Shown in pieces: positions 10,526 through 24,339 of a stretch of DNA of 64,000 nucleotides. A program made the position numbers and the translations under genes. The notes beneath the pieces were generated by a model. The model saw nothing but the letters and a program-made list of their open reading frames with translations, was not told the origin of the DNA and did no database searches. Each line of letters opens with the position of its first letter. Positions within the stretch are counted from its first letter, which is position 1. This DNA is from Pterois miles (Eukaryota > Chordata > Actinopteri > Perciformes > Scorpaenidae). Location: positions 186,001-250,000 of the forward strand of contig CAMQGK010000442.1 in NCBI GenBank assembly GCA_947000775.1, written 5' to 3'.

Positions 10526-13500
10526 TGGTCTGTAAACTGACCTCCCGTGGAGAAATCCATATTATCTGCTTAGTTTCATGTAAAAGCTATGTTTCCAGCA
10601 TTAAACAGTGCTCTAGTGTTGAAAAATACATTCTGTGCTTACTTTCATGTAAAAGCTACGTTTACACTATCAAACAGGCCTCCCGTGATGAAAACTACAT
10701 TCTGCTGTCACTTTCATGGAAAAGCTACGTTTACACCATCAAACAGGCCTCCCGTGATGAAAACTTCATTCTGCTGTCACTTTCATGTAAAAGGAACGTT
10801 TCCAGCATTAAACAGGCCTCCCGTGATGAAAACTACATTATATGCTTACTTTCAAGTAAAAGGAACGTTTCCAGCATTAAATAGGCTTCCCGTGATGAAA
10901 ACTACATTCTGTTGTCACTTTCATGTAAAAGCTATGTTTCCAGCATTAAACAGTGCTCTAGTGTTGAAAACTACATTCTGTGCTTACTTTCATGTGAAAG
11001 CTACGTTTCCACCATCAAACAGTTCTCTTGTGTTGAAAACTACATTCTGTGCTTACTTTCAAGTAAAAACTACGTTTACACCATCAAACAGGCGTCCCGT
11101 GATAAAAACTTCATTCTGCTGTCACTTTCATGTAAAAGGAACGTTACCAGCATTAAACAGGCCTCCCGTGATGAAAACTACATTATATGCTTACTTTCAT
11201 GTAAAAGGAACGTTTCCAGCATTAAACAGGCCTCCCGTGATGAAAACTACATTCTGTTGTCACTTTCATGTAAAAGCCAGGTTTTGGTCTGTAAACTAAC
11301 CTCCTGTGGAGAAATCCACATTATCTGCTTAGTTTCATGTAAAAGCTATGTTTCCAGCATTAAACAGTGCTCTAGTGTTGAAAACTACATTCTGTGCTTA
11401 CTTTCATGTGAAAGCTACGTTTACACCATCAAACAGGCCTCCCATGATGAAAACTACATTCTTCTGTCACTTTCATGTAAAAGGAACGTTTCCAGCATTA
11501 AACAGGCCTCCCGTGATGAAAACTTCATTCTGCTGTCACTTTCATGTAAAAGGAACGTTTCCAGCATTAAACAGGCCTCCCGTGATGAAAACTACATTCT
11601 GTTGTCACTTTCATGTAAAAGCCAGGTTTTGGTCTGTAAACTGACCTCCCGTGGAGAAATCCACATTATCTGCTTAGTTTCATGTAAAAGCTATGTTTCC
11701 AGCATTAAACAGTGCTCTACTGTTGAAAACTACATTCTGTGCTGAATTTCATGTAAAAGCTATGTTTACAGCATTAAACAGTTCTCTTGTGTTGAAAACT
11801 ACATTCTGTGCTTACTTTCATGTGAAAGCTACGTTTACACCATCAAACAGGCCTCGCGTGACGAAATCCACATTATATGCTTACTTTCAAGTAAAAGCTA
11901 CGTTTACACCGTCAAACAGGCGTCCCGTGATAAAAACTTCATTCTGCTGTCACTTTCATGTAAAAGGAACGTTTCCAGCATAAAACAGGCCTCCCGTGAT
12001 GAAAACTACATTCTGTTGTCACTTTCATGTAATAGCCAGGTTTTGGTCTGTAAACTGACCTCCCGTGGAGAAATCCACATTATCTGCTTAGTTTCATGTA
12101 AAAGCTATGTTTCCAGCATTAAACAGTGCTCTAGTGTTGAAAACTACATTCTGTGCTTACTTTCATGTAAAAGCTACGTTTACACTATCAAACAGGCCTC
12201 CCGTGATGAAAACTACATTATATGCTTACTTTCATGTAAAAGGAACGTTTCCAGCATTAAACAGGCCTCCCGTGATGAAAACTACATTCTGTTGTCACTT
12301 TCATGTAAAAGCCAGGTTTTGGTCTGTAAACTGACCTCCCGTGGAGAAATCCACATTATCTGCTTAGTTTCATGTAAAAGCTATGTTTCCAGCATTAAAC
12401 AGTGCTCTAGTGTTGAAAACTACAGTCTGTGCTTACTTTCATGTAAAAGCTATGTTTCCAGCATTAAACAGTTCTCTTGTGTTGAAAACTACATTCCGTG
12501 CTTACTTTCACGTGAAAGCTACGTTTACACCATCAAACAGGCCTCCCGTGACGAAATCCACATAATATGCTTACTTTCAAGTAAAAGCTACGTTTACACC
12601 ATCAAACAGGCCTCCCGTGATGAAAACTTCATTCTGCTGTCACTTTCATGTAAAAGGAACGTTTCCAGCATTAAACAGGCCTCCCGTGATGAAAACTTCA
12701 TTCTGCTGTCACTTTCATGTAAAAGGAACGTTTGCAGCATTAAACAGGCCTCCCGTGATGAAAACTACATTATATGCTTACTTTCATGTAAAAGGAACGT
12801 TTCCAGCATTAAACAGGCCTCCCGTGATGAAAACTACATTCTGTTGTCACTTTCATGTAAAAGCCAGGTTTTGATCTGTAAACTGACCTCCAGTGGAGAA
12901 ATCCACTATATCTGCTTAGTTTCATGTAAAAGCTATGTTTCCAGCATTAAACAGTGCTCTAGTGTTGAAAACTACATTTTGTGCTTACTTTCATGTAAAA
13001 GCTACGTTTACACTATCAAACAGGCCTCCCATGATGAAAACTACATTCTGCTGTCACTTTCATGTAAAAGGAACGTTTCCAGCATTTAAACAGGCCTCCC
13101 GTGATGAAAACTACATTCTGTTGTCACTTTCATGTAAAAGCTATATTTCCAACATTAAACAGGCCTCCCGTGACGAAATCCACATTATATGCTTACTTTC
13201 AAGTAAAAGCTACGTTTACACCATCAAACAGGCCTCCCATGATGAAAACTTCATTGTGCTGTCACTTTCATGTAAAAGGAACGTTTGCAGCATTAAACAG
13301 GCCTCCCGTGATGAAAATTACATTATATGCTTACTTTCATGTAAAAGGAACGTTTCCAGCATTAAACAGGCCTCCCGTGATGAAAACTACATTCTGTTGT
13401 CACTTTCATGTAAAAGCCAGGTTTTGGTCTGTAGACTGACCTCCAGTGGAGAAATCCACATTATCTGCTTATTTTCATGTAAAAGCTATGTTTCCAGCAT

Positions 13501-15649
13501 TAAACAGTGCTCTAGTGTTGAAAACTACATTCTGTGCTTACTTTCATGTAAAAGCTACGTTTACACTATCAAACAGGCCTCCCATGATGAAAACTACATT
13601 CTGCTGTCACTTTCATGTAAAAGGAACGTTTCCAGCATTAAACAGGCCTCCCGTGAGGAAAACTACATTCTGTTGTCACTTTCATGTAAAAGCCAGGTTT
13701 TGGTCTGTAAACTGACCTCCCGTGGAGAAATCCACATTATCTGCTTAGTTTCATGTAAAAGCTATGTTTCCAGCATTAAACAGTGCTCTACTGTTGAAAA
13801 CTACATTCTGTGCTAAATTTCATGTAAAAGCTATGTTTACAGCATTAAACAGTTCTCTTGTGTTGAAAACTACATTCTGTGCTTACTTTCATGTGAAAGC
13901 TACGTTTACACCATCAAACAGGCCTCGCGTGACGAAATCCACATTATATGCTTACTTTCAAGTAAAAGCTACGTTTACACTATCAAACAGGCCTCCCATG
14001 AAGAAAACTACATTCTGCTGTCACTTTCATGTAAAAGGAACGTTACGAGCATTAAACAGGCCTCCCGTGATGAAAACTACATTATATGCTTACTTTCATG
14101 TAAAAGGAACGTTTCCAGCATTAAACAGGCCTCCCGTGATGAAAACTACATTCTGTTGTCACTTTCATGTAAAAGCCAGGTTTTGGTCTGTAAACTGACC
14201 TCCTGTGGAGAAATCCACATTATCTGCTTAGTTTCATGTAAAAGCTATGTTTCCAGCATTAAACAGTGCTCTAGTGTTGAAAACTACATTCTGTGCTTAC
14301 TTTCATGTAAAAGCTATGTTTCCAGCATTAAACAGTTCTCTTGTGTTGAAAACTACATTCTGTGCTTACTTTCATGTAAAAGCTATGTTTCCAGCATTAA
14401 ACAGTTCTCTTGTGTTGAAAACTACATTCTGTGCTTACTTTCATGTAAAAGCTACGTTTACACTATCAAACAGGCCTCCCATGATGAAAACTACATTCTG
14501 CTGTCACTTTCATGTAAAAGGAACGTTTCCAGCATTTAAACAGGCCTCCCGTGATGAAAACTACATTCTGTTGTCACTTTCATGTAAAAGCTATGTTTCC
14601 AACATTAAACAGGCCTCCCGTGACGAAATCCACATTATATGCTTACTTTCAAGTAAAAGCTACGTTTACACCATCAAACAGGCCTCCCGTGATGAAAACT
14701 TCATTCTGCTGTCATTTTCATGTAAAAGGAACGTTTGCAGCATTAAACAGGCCTCCCGTGATGAAAACTACATTCTGTTGTCACTTTCATGTAAAAGCCA
14801 GGTTTTGGTCTGTAAACTGACCTCCAGTGGAGAAATCCACATTATCTGCTTAGTTTCATGTAAAAGCTATGTTTCCAGCATTAAACAGTGCTCTAGTGTT
14901 GAAAACTACATTCTGTGATTACTTTCATGTAAAAGCTACGTTGACACTGTCAAACAGGCCTCCCATGATGAAAACTACATTCTGTTGTCACTTTCATGTA
15001 AAAGGAACGTTTCCAGCATTAAACAGGCCTCCCGTGATGAAAACTACATTCTGTTGTCATTTTCATGTAAAAGCTATGTTTCCAACATTAAACAGGCCTC
15101 TAGTGTTGTAAACTACATTCTGTGTTCACTTTTGTGTAAAAGCTACGTTTACACCATCAAACAGGCCTCCCGTGATGAAAACTACATTATATGCTTACTT
15201 TCATGTAAAAGGAACGTTTCCAGCATTAAACAGGCCTCCCGTGATGAAAACTACATTCTCTTGTCACTTTCATGTAAAAAGCCAGGTTTTGGTCTGTAAA
15301 CTGACCTCCCGTGGAGAAATCCACATTATCTGCTTAGTTTCATGTAAAAGCTATGTTTCCAGCATTAAACAGTGCTCTAGTGTTGAAAACTACATTCTGT
15401 GCTTACTTTCATGTGAAAGCTACGTTTACACCATCAAACAGGCCTCCCGTGATGAAAACTTCATTCTGCTGTCACTTTCATGTAAAAGGAACGTTTGCAG
15501 CATTAAACAGGCCTCCCGTGATGAAAATTACATTATATGCTTACTTTCATGTAAAAGGAACGTTTCCAGCATTAAACAGGCCTCCCGTGATGAAAACTAC
15601 ATTCTGTTGTCATTTTCATGTAAAAGCCAGGTTTTGGTCTGTAAACTGA

Positions 15650-18040
15650 CCTCCCGTGGAGAAATCCACATTATCTGCTTAGTTTCATGTAAAAGCTATG
15701 TTTCCAGCATTAAACAGTGCTCTACTGTTGAAAACTACATTCTGTGCTTAATTTCATGTAAAAGCTATGTTTACAGCATTAAACAGTTCTCTTGTGTTGA
15801 AAACTACATTCTGTGCTTACTTTCATGTGAAAGCTACGTTTACACCATCAAACAGGCCTCGCGTGACGAAATCCACATTATATGCTTACTTTCAAGTCAA
15901 AGCTACGTTTACACCATCAAACAGGCGTCCCGTGATAAAAACTTCATTCTGCTTTCACTTTCATGTAAAAGGAACGTTACCAGCATTAAACAGGCCTCCC
16001 GTGATGAAAACTACATTATATCATTACTTTCATGTAAAAGGAACGTTTCCAGCATTAAACAGGCCTCCCGTGATGAAAACTTCATTCTGCTGTCACTTTC
16101 ATGTAAAAGCTACGTTTACACCATCAAACAGGCCTCCCGTGATGAAAACTTCATTCTGCTGTCACTTTCATGTAAAAAGATCGTTTGCAGCATTAAACAG
16201 GCCTCCCATGATGAAAACTACATTCTTCTGTCACTTTCATGTAAAAGGAACGTTTCCAGCATTAAACAGGCCTCCCGTGATGAAAACTACATTCTGTTGT
16301 CACTTTCATGTAAAAGGAACGTTTCCAGCATTAAACAGGCCTCCCGTGATGAAAACTACATTCTGTTGTCACTTTCATGTAAAAGCCAGGTTTTGGTCTG
16401 TAAACTGACCTCCCGTGGAGAAATCCACATTATCTGCTTAGTTTCATGTAAAAGCTATGTTTCCAGCATTAAACAGTGCTCTACTGTTGAAAACTACATT
16501 CTGTGCTTAATTTCATGTAAAAGCTATGTTTAAAGCATTAAACAGGCCTCGCGTGACGAAATCCACATTATATGCTTACTTTCAAGTAAAAGCTACGTTT
16601 ACACCATCAAACAGGCGTCCCGTGATGAAAACTTCATTCTGCTGTCACTTTCATGTAAAAGGAACGTTTCCAGCATTAAACAGGCCTCCCGTGATGAAAA
16701 CTACATTATATGATTACTTTCATGTAAAAGGAACGTTTCCAGCATTAAACAGGCCTCCCGTGATGAAAACTACATTCTGTTGTCACTTTCATGTAAAAGC
16801 CAGTTTTTGGTCTGTAAACTGACCTCCAGTGGAGAAATCCACATTATCTGCTTAGTTTCATGTAAAAGCTATGTTTCCAGCATTAAACAGTGCTCTTGTG
16901 TTGAAAACTACATTCTGTGCTTACTTGCATGTGAAAGCTACGTTTACACCATCAAACAGGCATCCCATGATGAAAACTACATTCTTCTGTCACTTTCATG
17001 TAAAAGGAACGTTTCCAGCATTAAACAGGCCTCCCGTGATGAAAACTACATTCTGTTGTCACTTTCATGTAAAAGCCAGGTTTTGGTCTGTAAACTGACC
17101 TCCCGTGGAGAAATCCACATTATCTGCTTAGTTTCATGTAAAAGCTATGTTTCCAGCATTAAACAGTGCTCTAGTGTTGAAAAATACATTCTGTGCTTAC
17201 TTTCATGTAAAAGCTACGTTTACACCATCAAACAGGCCTCCCGTGACGAAATCCACATTATATGCTTACTTTCAAGTAAAAGCTACGTTTACACTATCAA
17301 ACAGGCCTCCCATGATGAAAACTACATTCTTCTGTCACTTTCATGTAAAAGGAACGTTTCCAGCATTAAACAGGCCTCCCGTGATGAAAACTACATTCTG
17401 TTGTCACTTTCATGTAATAGCCAGGTTTTGGTCTGTAAACTGACCTCCCGTGGAGAAATCCACATTATCTGCTTAGTTTCATGTAAAAGCTATGTTTCCA
17501 GCATTAAACAGTGCTCTAGTGTTGAAAACTACATTCTGTGCTTACTTTCATGTAAAAGCTATGTTTCCAGCATTAAACAGTTCTCTTGTGTTGAAAACTA
17601 CATTCTGTGCTTACTTTCAAGTGAAAGCTACGTTTACACCATCAAACAGGCCTCCCGTGACGAAATCCACATTATATGCTTACTTTCAAGTAAAAGCTAC
17701 GTTTACACTATCAAACAGGCCTCCCATGATGAAAACTACATTCTTCTGTCACTTTCATGTTAAAGGAACGTTTCCAGCATTAAACAGGCCTCCCGTGATG
17801 AAAACTACATTCTGTTGTCACTTTCATGTAAAAGCCAGGTTTTGGTCTGTAGACTGACCTCCAGTGGAGAAATCCACATTATCTGCTTATTTTAATGTAA
17901 AATCTATGTTTCCAGCATTAAACAGTGCTCTTGTGTTGAAAACTACATTCTGTGCTTACTTTCATGTAAAAGCTACGTTTACACTATCAAACAGGCCTCC
18001 CATGATGAAAACTACATTCTGCTGTCACTTTCATGTAAAA
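15650..18040 (+). repeat. 2.4-kb HOR block, longer copy
   Basis: The block is repeated at about 20,204-22,248. Shared rare markers include 'tcaagtcaaagctacg' (15,894), 'ctgctttcac' (15,948), 'aaaaagatcgtttgc' (16,174), 'gtttaaagcatt' (16,528) and 'catgttaaagg' (17,757). This copy has two pieces the other lacks: one G monomer near 15,765-15,833, and a 4-monomer unit near 16,823-17,098 that includes the 'ccagtttttgg' F variant. The offset therefore steps from 4,554 to 4,485, 4,484 and 4,208 bp along its length. Confidence 0.85.
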
Positions 18041-18259
18041 GCCAGGTTTTGGTCTGTAAACTGACCTCCCGTGGAGAAATCCACATTATCTGCTTAGTTT
18101 CATGTAAAAGCTATGTTTCCAGCATTAAACAGTTCTCTTGTGTTGAAAACTACATTCTGTGCTTACTTTCATGTGAAAGCTACGTTTACACCATCAAACA
18201 GGCCTCCCGTGACGAAATCCACATTATATGCTTACTTTCAAGTAAAAGCTACGAACACC

Positions 18260-18750
18260 ATCAAACAGGCCTCCCGTGATGAAAACTTCATTCTGCTGTC
18301 ACTTTCATGTAAAAGGAACGTTTGCAGCATTAAACAGGCCTCCCGTGATGAAAACTACATTATATGCTTACTTTCATGTAAAAGGAACGTTTCCAGCATT
18401 AAACAGGCCTCCCGTGATGAAAACTACATTCTGTTGTCACTTTCATGTAAAAGCCAGGTTTTGGTCTGTAAAAACTGACCTCCAGTGGAGAAATCCACAT
18501 TATCTGCTTAATTTCATGTAAAAGCTATGTTTCCAGCATTAAACAGTTCTCTTGTGTTGAAAACTACATTCTGTGCTTACTTTCATGTGAAAGCTACGTT
18601 TACACCATCAAACAGGCCTCGCGTGACGAAATCCACATTATATGCTTACTTTCAAGTAAAAGCTACGTTTACACCATCAAACAGGCCTCCCGTGATGAAA
18701 ACTTCATTCTGCTGTCACTTTCATGTAAAAGGAACGTTTGCAGCATTAAA
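18260..18750 (+). repeat. HOR segment with a +2 bp F monomer, first copy
   Basis: It contains an F monomer written 'gtctgtaaaaactgacc', two A longer than usual (about 18,467), followed by 'gcttaatttcatg' and then directly a G-type monomer. The same arrangement occurs at 22,201-22,673 (offset 3,934 bp). Just upstream, 'agctacgaacaccatc' (about 18,248) has lost two bases against the usual 'agctacgtttacaccatc'. Confidence 0.8.
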
Positions 18751-18989
18751 CAGGCCTCCCGTGATGAAAACTACATTATATGCTTACTTTCATATAAAAG
18801 GAACGTTTCCAGCATTAAACAGGCCTCCCGTGATGAAAACTACATTCTGTTGTCACTTTCATGTAATAGCCAGGTTTTGGTCTGTAAACTGACCTCCCGT
18901 GGAGAAATCCACATTTTCTGCTTAGTTTCATGTAAAAGCTATGTTTCCAGCATTAAACAGTGCTCTAGTGTTGAAAACTACATTCTGTG

Positions 18990-19660
18990 CTTACTTTCAT
19001 GTAAAAGCTACGTTTACACTATCAAACAGGCCTCCCGTGATGAAAACTACATTATATGCTGACTTTCATGTAAAAGGAACGTTTCCAGCATTAAACAGGC
19101 CTCCCGTGATGAAAACTACATTCTGTTGTCACTTTCATGTAAAAGCCAGGTTTTGGTCTGTAAACTGACCTCCCGTGGAGAAATCCACATTATCTGCTTA
19201 GTTTCATGTAAAAGCTATGTTTCCAGCATTAAACAGTGCTCTAGTGTTGAAAACTACATTCTGTGCTTACTTTCATGTAAAAGCTATGTTTCCAGCATTA
19301 AACAGTTCTCTTGTGTTGAAAACGACATTCTGTGCTTACTTTCACGTGAAAGCTACGTTTACACCATCAAACAGGCCTCCCGTGACGAAATCCACATAAT
19401 ATGCTTACTTTCAAGTAAAAGCTACGTTTACACCATCAAACAGGCCTCCCGTGATGAAAACTTCATTCTGCTGTCACTTTCATGTAAAAGGAACGTTTCC
19501 AGCATTAAACAGGCCTCCCGTGATGAAAACTACATTCTGTTGTCACTTTCATGTAAAAGCCAGGTTTTGGTCTGTAGACTGACCTCCAGTGGAGAAATCC
19601 ACATTATCTGCTTATTTTAATGTAAAATCTATGTTTCCAGCATTAAACAGTGCTCTTGTG
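18990..19660 (+). repeat. HOR segment with 'aacgacattctg' marker, copy 1 of 3
   Basis: The segment runs from 'tatatgctgactttc' (19,052) through B and a G monomer ending 'gttgaaaacgacattctg' (19,321), then 'tttcacgtgaaag' and 'cacataatatgc'. The same set lies at 24,340-24,986 (offset 5,326) and 27,970-28,490 (offset 3,659 from the second). Confidence 0.83.
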
Positions 19661-20203
19661 TTGAAAACTACATTCTGTGCTTACTTTCATGTAAAAGCTA
19701 CGTTTACACTATCAAACAGGCCTCCCATGATGAAAACTACATTCTGCTGTCACTTTCATGTAAAAGGAACGTTTGCAGCATTAAACAGGCCTCCCGTGAT
19801 GAAAATTACATTATATGCTTACTTTCATGTAAAAGGAACGTTTCCAGCATTAAACAGGCCTCCCGTGATGAAAACTACATTCTGTTGTCACTTTCATGTA
19901 AAAGCCAGGTTTTGGTCTGTAAACTGACCTCCAGTGGAGAAATCCACTATATCTGCTTAGTTTCATGTAAAAGCTATGTTACCAGCATTAAACAGTGCTC
20001 TAGTGTTGAAAACTACATTCTGTGCTTACTTTCATGTAAAAGCTACGTTTACACTATCAAACAGGCCTCCCATGATGAAAACTACATTCTGCTGTCACTT
20101 TCATGTAAAAGGAACGTTTCCAGCATTAAACAGGCCTCCCGTGATGAAAACTACATTCTGTTGTCATTTTCATGTAAAAGCCAGGTTTTGGTCTGTAAAC
20201 TGA

Positions 20204-22248
20204 CCTCCCGTGGAGAAATCCACATTATCTGCTTAGTTTCATGTAAAAGCTATGTTTCCAGCATTAAACAGTGCTCTACTGTTGAAAACTACATTCTGTG
20301 CTTAATTTCATGTGAAAGCTACGTTTACACCATCAAACAGGCCTCGCGTGACGAAATCCACATTATATGCTTACTTTCAAGTCAAAGCTACGTTTACACC
20401 ATCAAACAGGCGTCCCGTGATAAAAACTTCATTCTGCTTTCACTTTCATGTAAAAGGAACGTTACCAGCATTAAACAGGCCTCCCGTGATGAAAACTACA
20501 TTATATCATTACTTTCATGTAAAAGGAACGTTTCCAGCATTAAACAGGCCTCCCGTGATGAAAACTTCATTCTGCTGTCACTTTCATGTAAAAGCTACGT
20601 TTACACCATCAAACAGGCCTCCCGTGATGAAAACTTCATTCTGCTGTCACTTTCATGTAAAAAGATCGTTTGCAGCATTAAACAGGCCTCCCATGATGAA
20701 AACTACATTCTTCTGTCACTTTCATGTAAAAGGAACGTTCCAGCATTAAACAGGCCTCCCGTGATGAAAACTACATTCTGTTGTCACTTTCATGTAAAAG
20801 GAACGTTTCCAGCATTAAACAGGCCTCCCGTGATGAAAACTACATTCTGTTGTCACTTTCATGTAAAAGCCAGGTTTTGGTCTGTAAACTGACCTCCCGT
20901 GGAGAAATCCACATTATCTGCTTAGTTTCATGTAAAAGCTATGTTTCCAGCATTAAACAGTGCTCTACTGTTGAAAACTACATTCTGTGCTTAATTTCAT
21001 GTAAAAGCTATGTTTAAAGCATTAAACAGGCCTCGCGTGACGAAATCCACATTATATGCTTACTTTCAAGTAAAAGCTACGTTTACACCATCAAACAGGC
21101 GTCCCGTGATGAAAACTTCATTCTGCTGTCACTTTCATGTAAAAGGAACGTTTCCAGCATTAAACAGGCCTCCCGTGATGAAAACTACATTATATGATTA
21201 CTTTCATGTAAAAGGAACGTTTCCAGCATTAAACAGGCCTCCCGTGATGAAAACTACATTCTGTTGTCACTTTCATGTAAAAGCCAGGTTTTGGTCTGTA
21301 AACTGACCTCCCGTGGAGAAATCCACATTATCTGCTTAGTTTCATGTAAAAGCTATGTTTCCAGCATTAAACAGTGCTCTAGTGTTGAAAAATACATTCT
21401 GTGCTTACTTTCATGTAAAAGCTACGTTTACACCATCAAACAGGCCTCCCGTGACGAAATCCACATTATATGCTTAATTTCAAGTAAAAGCTACGTTTAC
21501 ACTATCAAACAGGCCTCCCATGATGAAAACTACATTCTTCTGTCACTTTCATGTAAAAGGAACGTTTCCAGCATTAAACAGGCCTCCCGTGATGAAAACT
21601 ACATTCTGTTGTCACTTTCATGTAATAGCCAGGTTTTGGTCTGTAAACTGACCTCCCGTGGAGAAATCCACATTATCTGCTTAGTTTCATGTAAAAGCTA
21701 TGTTTCCAGCATTAAACAGTGCTCTACTGTTGAAAACTACATTCTGTGCTTACTTTCATGTAAAAGCTATGTTTCCAGCATTAAACAGTTCTCTTGTGTT
21801 GAAAACTACATTCTGTGCTTACTTTCAAGTGAAAGCTACGTTTACACCATCAAACAGGCCTCCCGTGACGAAATCCACATTATATGCTTACTTTCAAGTA
21901 AAAGCTACGTTTACACTATCAAACAGGCCTCCCATGATGAAAACTACATTCTTCTGTCACTTTCATGTTAAAGGAACGTTTCCAGCATTAAACAGGCCTC
22001 CCGTGATGAAAACTACATTCTGTTGTCACTTTCATGTAAAAGCCAGGTTTTGGTCTGTAGACTGACCTCCAGTGGAGAAATCCACATTATCTGCTTATTT
22101 TAATGTAAAATCTATGTTTCCAGCATTAAACAGTGCTCCTGTGTTGAAAACTACATTCTGTGCTTACTTTCATGTAAAAGCTACGTTTACACTATCAAAC
22201 AGGCCTCCCATGATGAAAACTACATTCTGCTGTCACTTTCATGTAAAA
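20204..22248 (+). repeat. 2.0-kb HOR block, shorter copy
   Basis: This is the partner of 15,650-18,040, with the G monomer missing at about 20,311, a 1-bp deletion at about 20,739 ('aacgttccagc' for 'aacgtttccagc'), and a 4-monomer unit missing after about 21,306. All the shared markers listed for the longer copy are present, at 20,389, 20,433, 20,660, 21,012 and 21,965. The losses or gains are whole monomers apart from the single-base change, as expected from in-register unequal exchange. Confidence 0.85.
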
Positions 22249-22673
22249 GGAACGTTTGCAGCATCAAACAGGCCTCCCGTGATGAAAACTACATTATATG
22301 CTTACTTTCATGTAAAAGGAACGTTTCCAGCATTAAACAGGCCTCCCGTGATGAAAACTACATTCTGTTGTCACTTTCATGTAAAAGCCAGGTTTTGGTC
22401 TGTAAAAACTGACCTCCAGTGGAGAAATCCACATTATCTGCTTAATTTCATGTAAAAGCTATGTTTCCAGCATTAAACAGTTCTCTTGTGTTGAAAACTA
22501 CATTCTGTGCTTACTTTCATGTGAAAGCTACGTTTACACCATCAAACAGGCCTCGCGTGACGAAATCCACATTATATGCTTACTTTCAAGTAAAAGCTAC
22601 GTTTACACCATCAAACAGGCCTCCCGTGATGAAAACTTCATTCTGCTGTCACTTTCATGTAAAAGGAATGTAA
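22201..22673 (+). repeat. HOR segment with a +2 bp F monomer, second copy
   Basis: This is the partner of 18,260-18,750, sharing 'gtctgtaaaaactgacc' at about 22,401. It ends abruptly in a chimeric monomer at 22,664-22,680, where 'aaaaggaatgtaaatgcc' fuses the start of an A/E monomer to the start of an F monomer. That junction is an apparent non-homologous or slipped join within the satellite. Confidence 0.8.
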
Positions 22674-22682
22674 ATGCCAGGT
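22664..22682 (+). other. Chimeric monomer junction
   Basis: The A-type 'tgtaaaaggaa' is cut short and continues as 'tgtaaatgccagg', that is, straight into an F monomer, with 'aatgcc' in place of 'aaagcc'. Other A or E monomers run the full 69 bp. It marks a deletion or slippage endpoint that is not a clean in-register crossover. It lies immediately left of the 22,676-24,126 duplicated block. Confidence 0.75.
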
Positions 22683-24126
22683 TTTGGTCTGTAAACTGAC
22701 CTCCCGTGGAGAAATCCACATTATCTGCTTAGTTTCATGTAAAAGCTATGTTTCCAGCATTAAACAGTTCTCTTGTGTTGAAAACTACATTCTGTGCTTA
22801 CTTTCATGTGAAAGCTACGTTTACACCATCAAACAGGCCTCGCGTGACGAAATCCACATTATATGCTTACTTTCAAGTAAAAGCTACGTTTACACCATCA
22901 AACAGGCCTCCCGTGATGAAAACTTCATTCTGCTGTCACTTTCATGTAAAAGGAACATTTGCAGCATTAAACAGGCCTCCCGTGATGAAAACTACATTAT
23001 ATGCTTACTTTCATGTAAAAGGAACGTTTCCAGCATTAAACAGGCCTCCCGTGATGAAAACTACATTCTGTTGTCACTTTCATGTAAAAGCCAGGTTTTG
23101 GTCTGTAAACTGACCTCCAGTGGAGAAATCCACTATATCTGCTTAGTTTCATGTAAAAGCTATGTTTCCAGCATTAAACAGTGCTCTAGTGTTGAAAACT
23201 ACAGTCTGTGCTTACTTTCATGTAAAAGCTACGTTTACACTATCAAACAGGCCTCCCATGATGAAAACTACATTCTGCTGTCACTTTCATGTAAAAGGAA
23301 CGTTTCCAGCATTTAAACAGGCCTCCCGTGATGAAAACTACATTCTGTTGTCACTTTCATGTAAAAGCTATGTTTCCAACATTAAACAGGCCTCCCGTGA
23401 CGAAATCCACATTATATGCTTACTTTCAAGTAAAAGCTACGTTTACACCATCAAACAGGCCTCCCGTGATGAAAACTACATTCTGCTGTCACTTTCATGG
23501 AAAAGCTACGTTTCCACCATCAAACAGGCCTCCCGTGATGAAAACTTCATTCTGCTGTCACTTTCATGTAAAAGGAACGTTTGCAGCATTAAACAGGCCT
23601 CCCGTGATGAAAACTACATTATATGCTTACTTTCATGTAAAAGGAACGTTTCCAGCATTAAACAGGCCTCCCGTGATGAAAACTACATTCTGTTGTCACT
23701 TTCATGTAATAGCCAGGTTTTGGTCTGTAGACTGACCTCCAGTGGAGAAATCCACATTATCTGCTTATTTTAATGTAAAATCTATGTTTCCAGCATTAAA
23801 CAGTGCTCTTGTGTTGAAAACTAAATTCTGTGCTTACTTTCATGTAAAAGCTACGTTTACACTATCAAACAGGCCTCCCGTGATGAAAACTACATTCTGC
23901 TGTCACTTTCATGGAAAAGCTACGTTTACACCATCAAACAGGCCTCCCGTAATGAAAACTTCATTCTGCTGTCACTTTCATGTAAAAGGAACGTTTCCAG
24001 CATTAAACAGGCCTCCCGTGATGAAAACTACATTATATGATTACTTTCATGTAAAAGGAACGTTTCCAGCATTAAACAGGCCTCCCGTGATGAAAACTAC
24101 ATTCTGTTGTCACTTTCATGTAATAG
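22676..24126 (+). repeat. 1.45-kb HOR block, first copy (offset 2485 bp)
   Basis: It matches 25,161-26,611. I saw no difference between the two until the F monomer at the right end ('agccagg' here, 'agcaagg' there). Shared private markers are 'aggaacatttgcagc' (about 22,950), 'ctacagtctgtg' (about 23,201), 'agcatttaaacagg' with one extra T (about 23,311), 'catggaaaagctacgtttcc' and 'aactaaattctg' (about 23,820). The offset is 36 monomers plus 1 bp. Confidence 0.88.
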
Positions 24127-24339
24127 CCAGGTTTTGGTCTGTAAACTGACCTCCCGTGGAGAAATCCACATTATCTGCTTAGTTTCATGTAAAAGCTATG
24201 TTTCCAGCATTAAACAGTGCTCTACTTTTGAAAACTACATTCTGTGCTTAATTTCATGTAAAAGCTATGTTTAAAGCATTAAACAGGCCTCGCGTGACGA
24301 AATCCACATTATATGCTTACTTTCAAGTAAAAGCTACGT

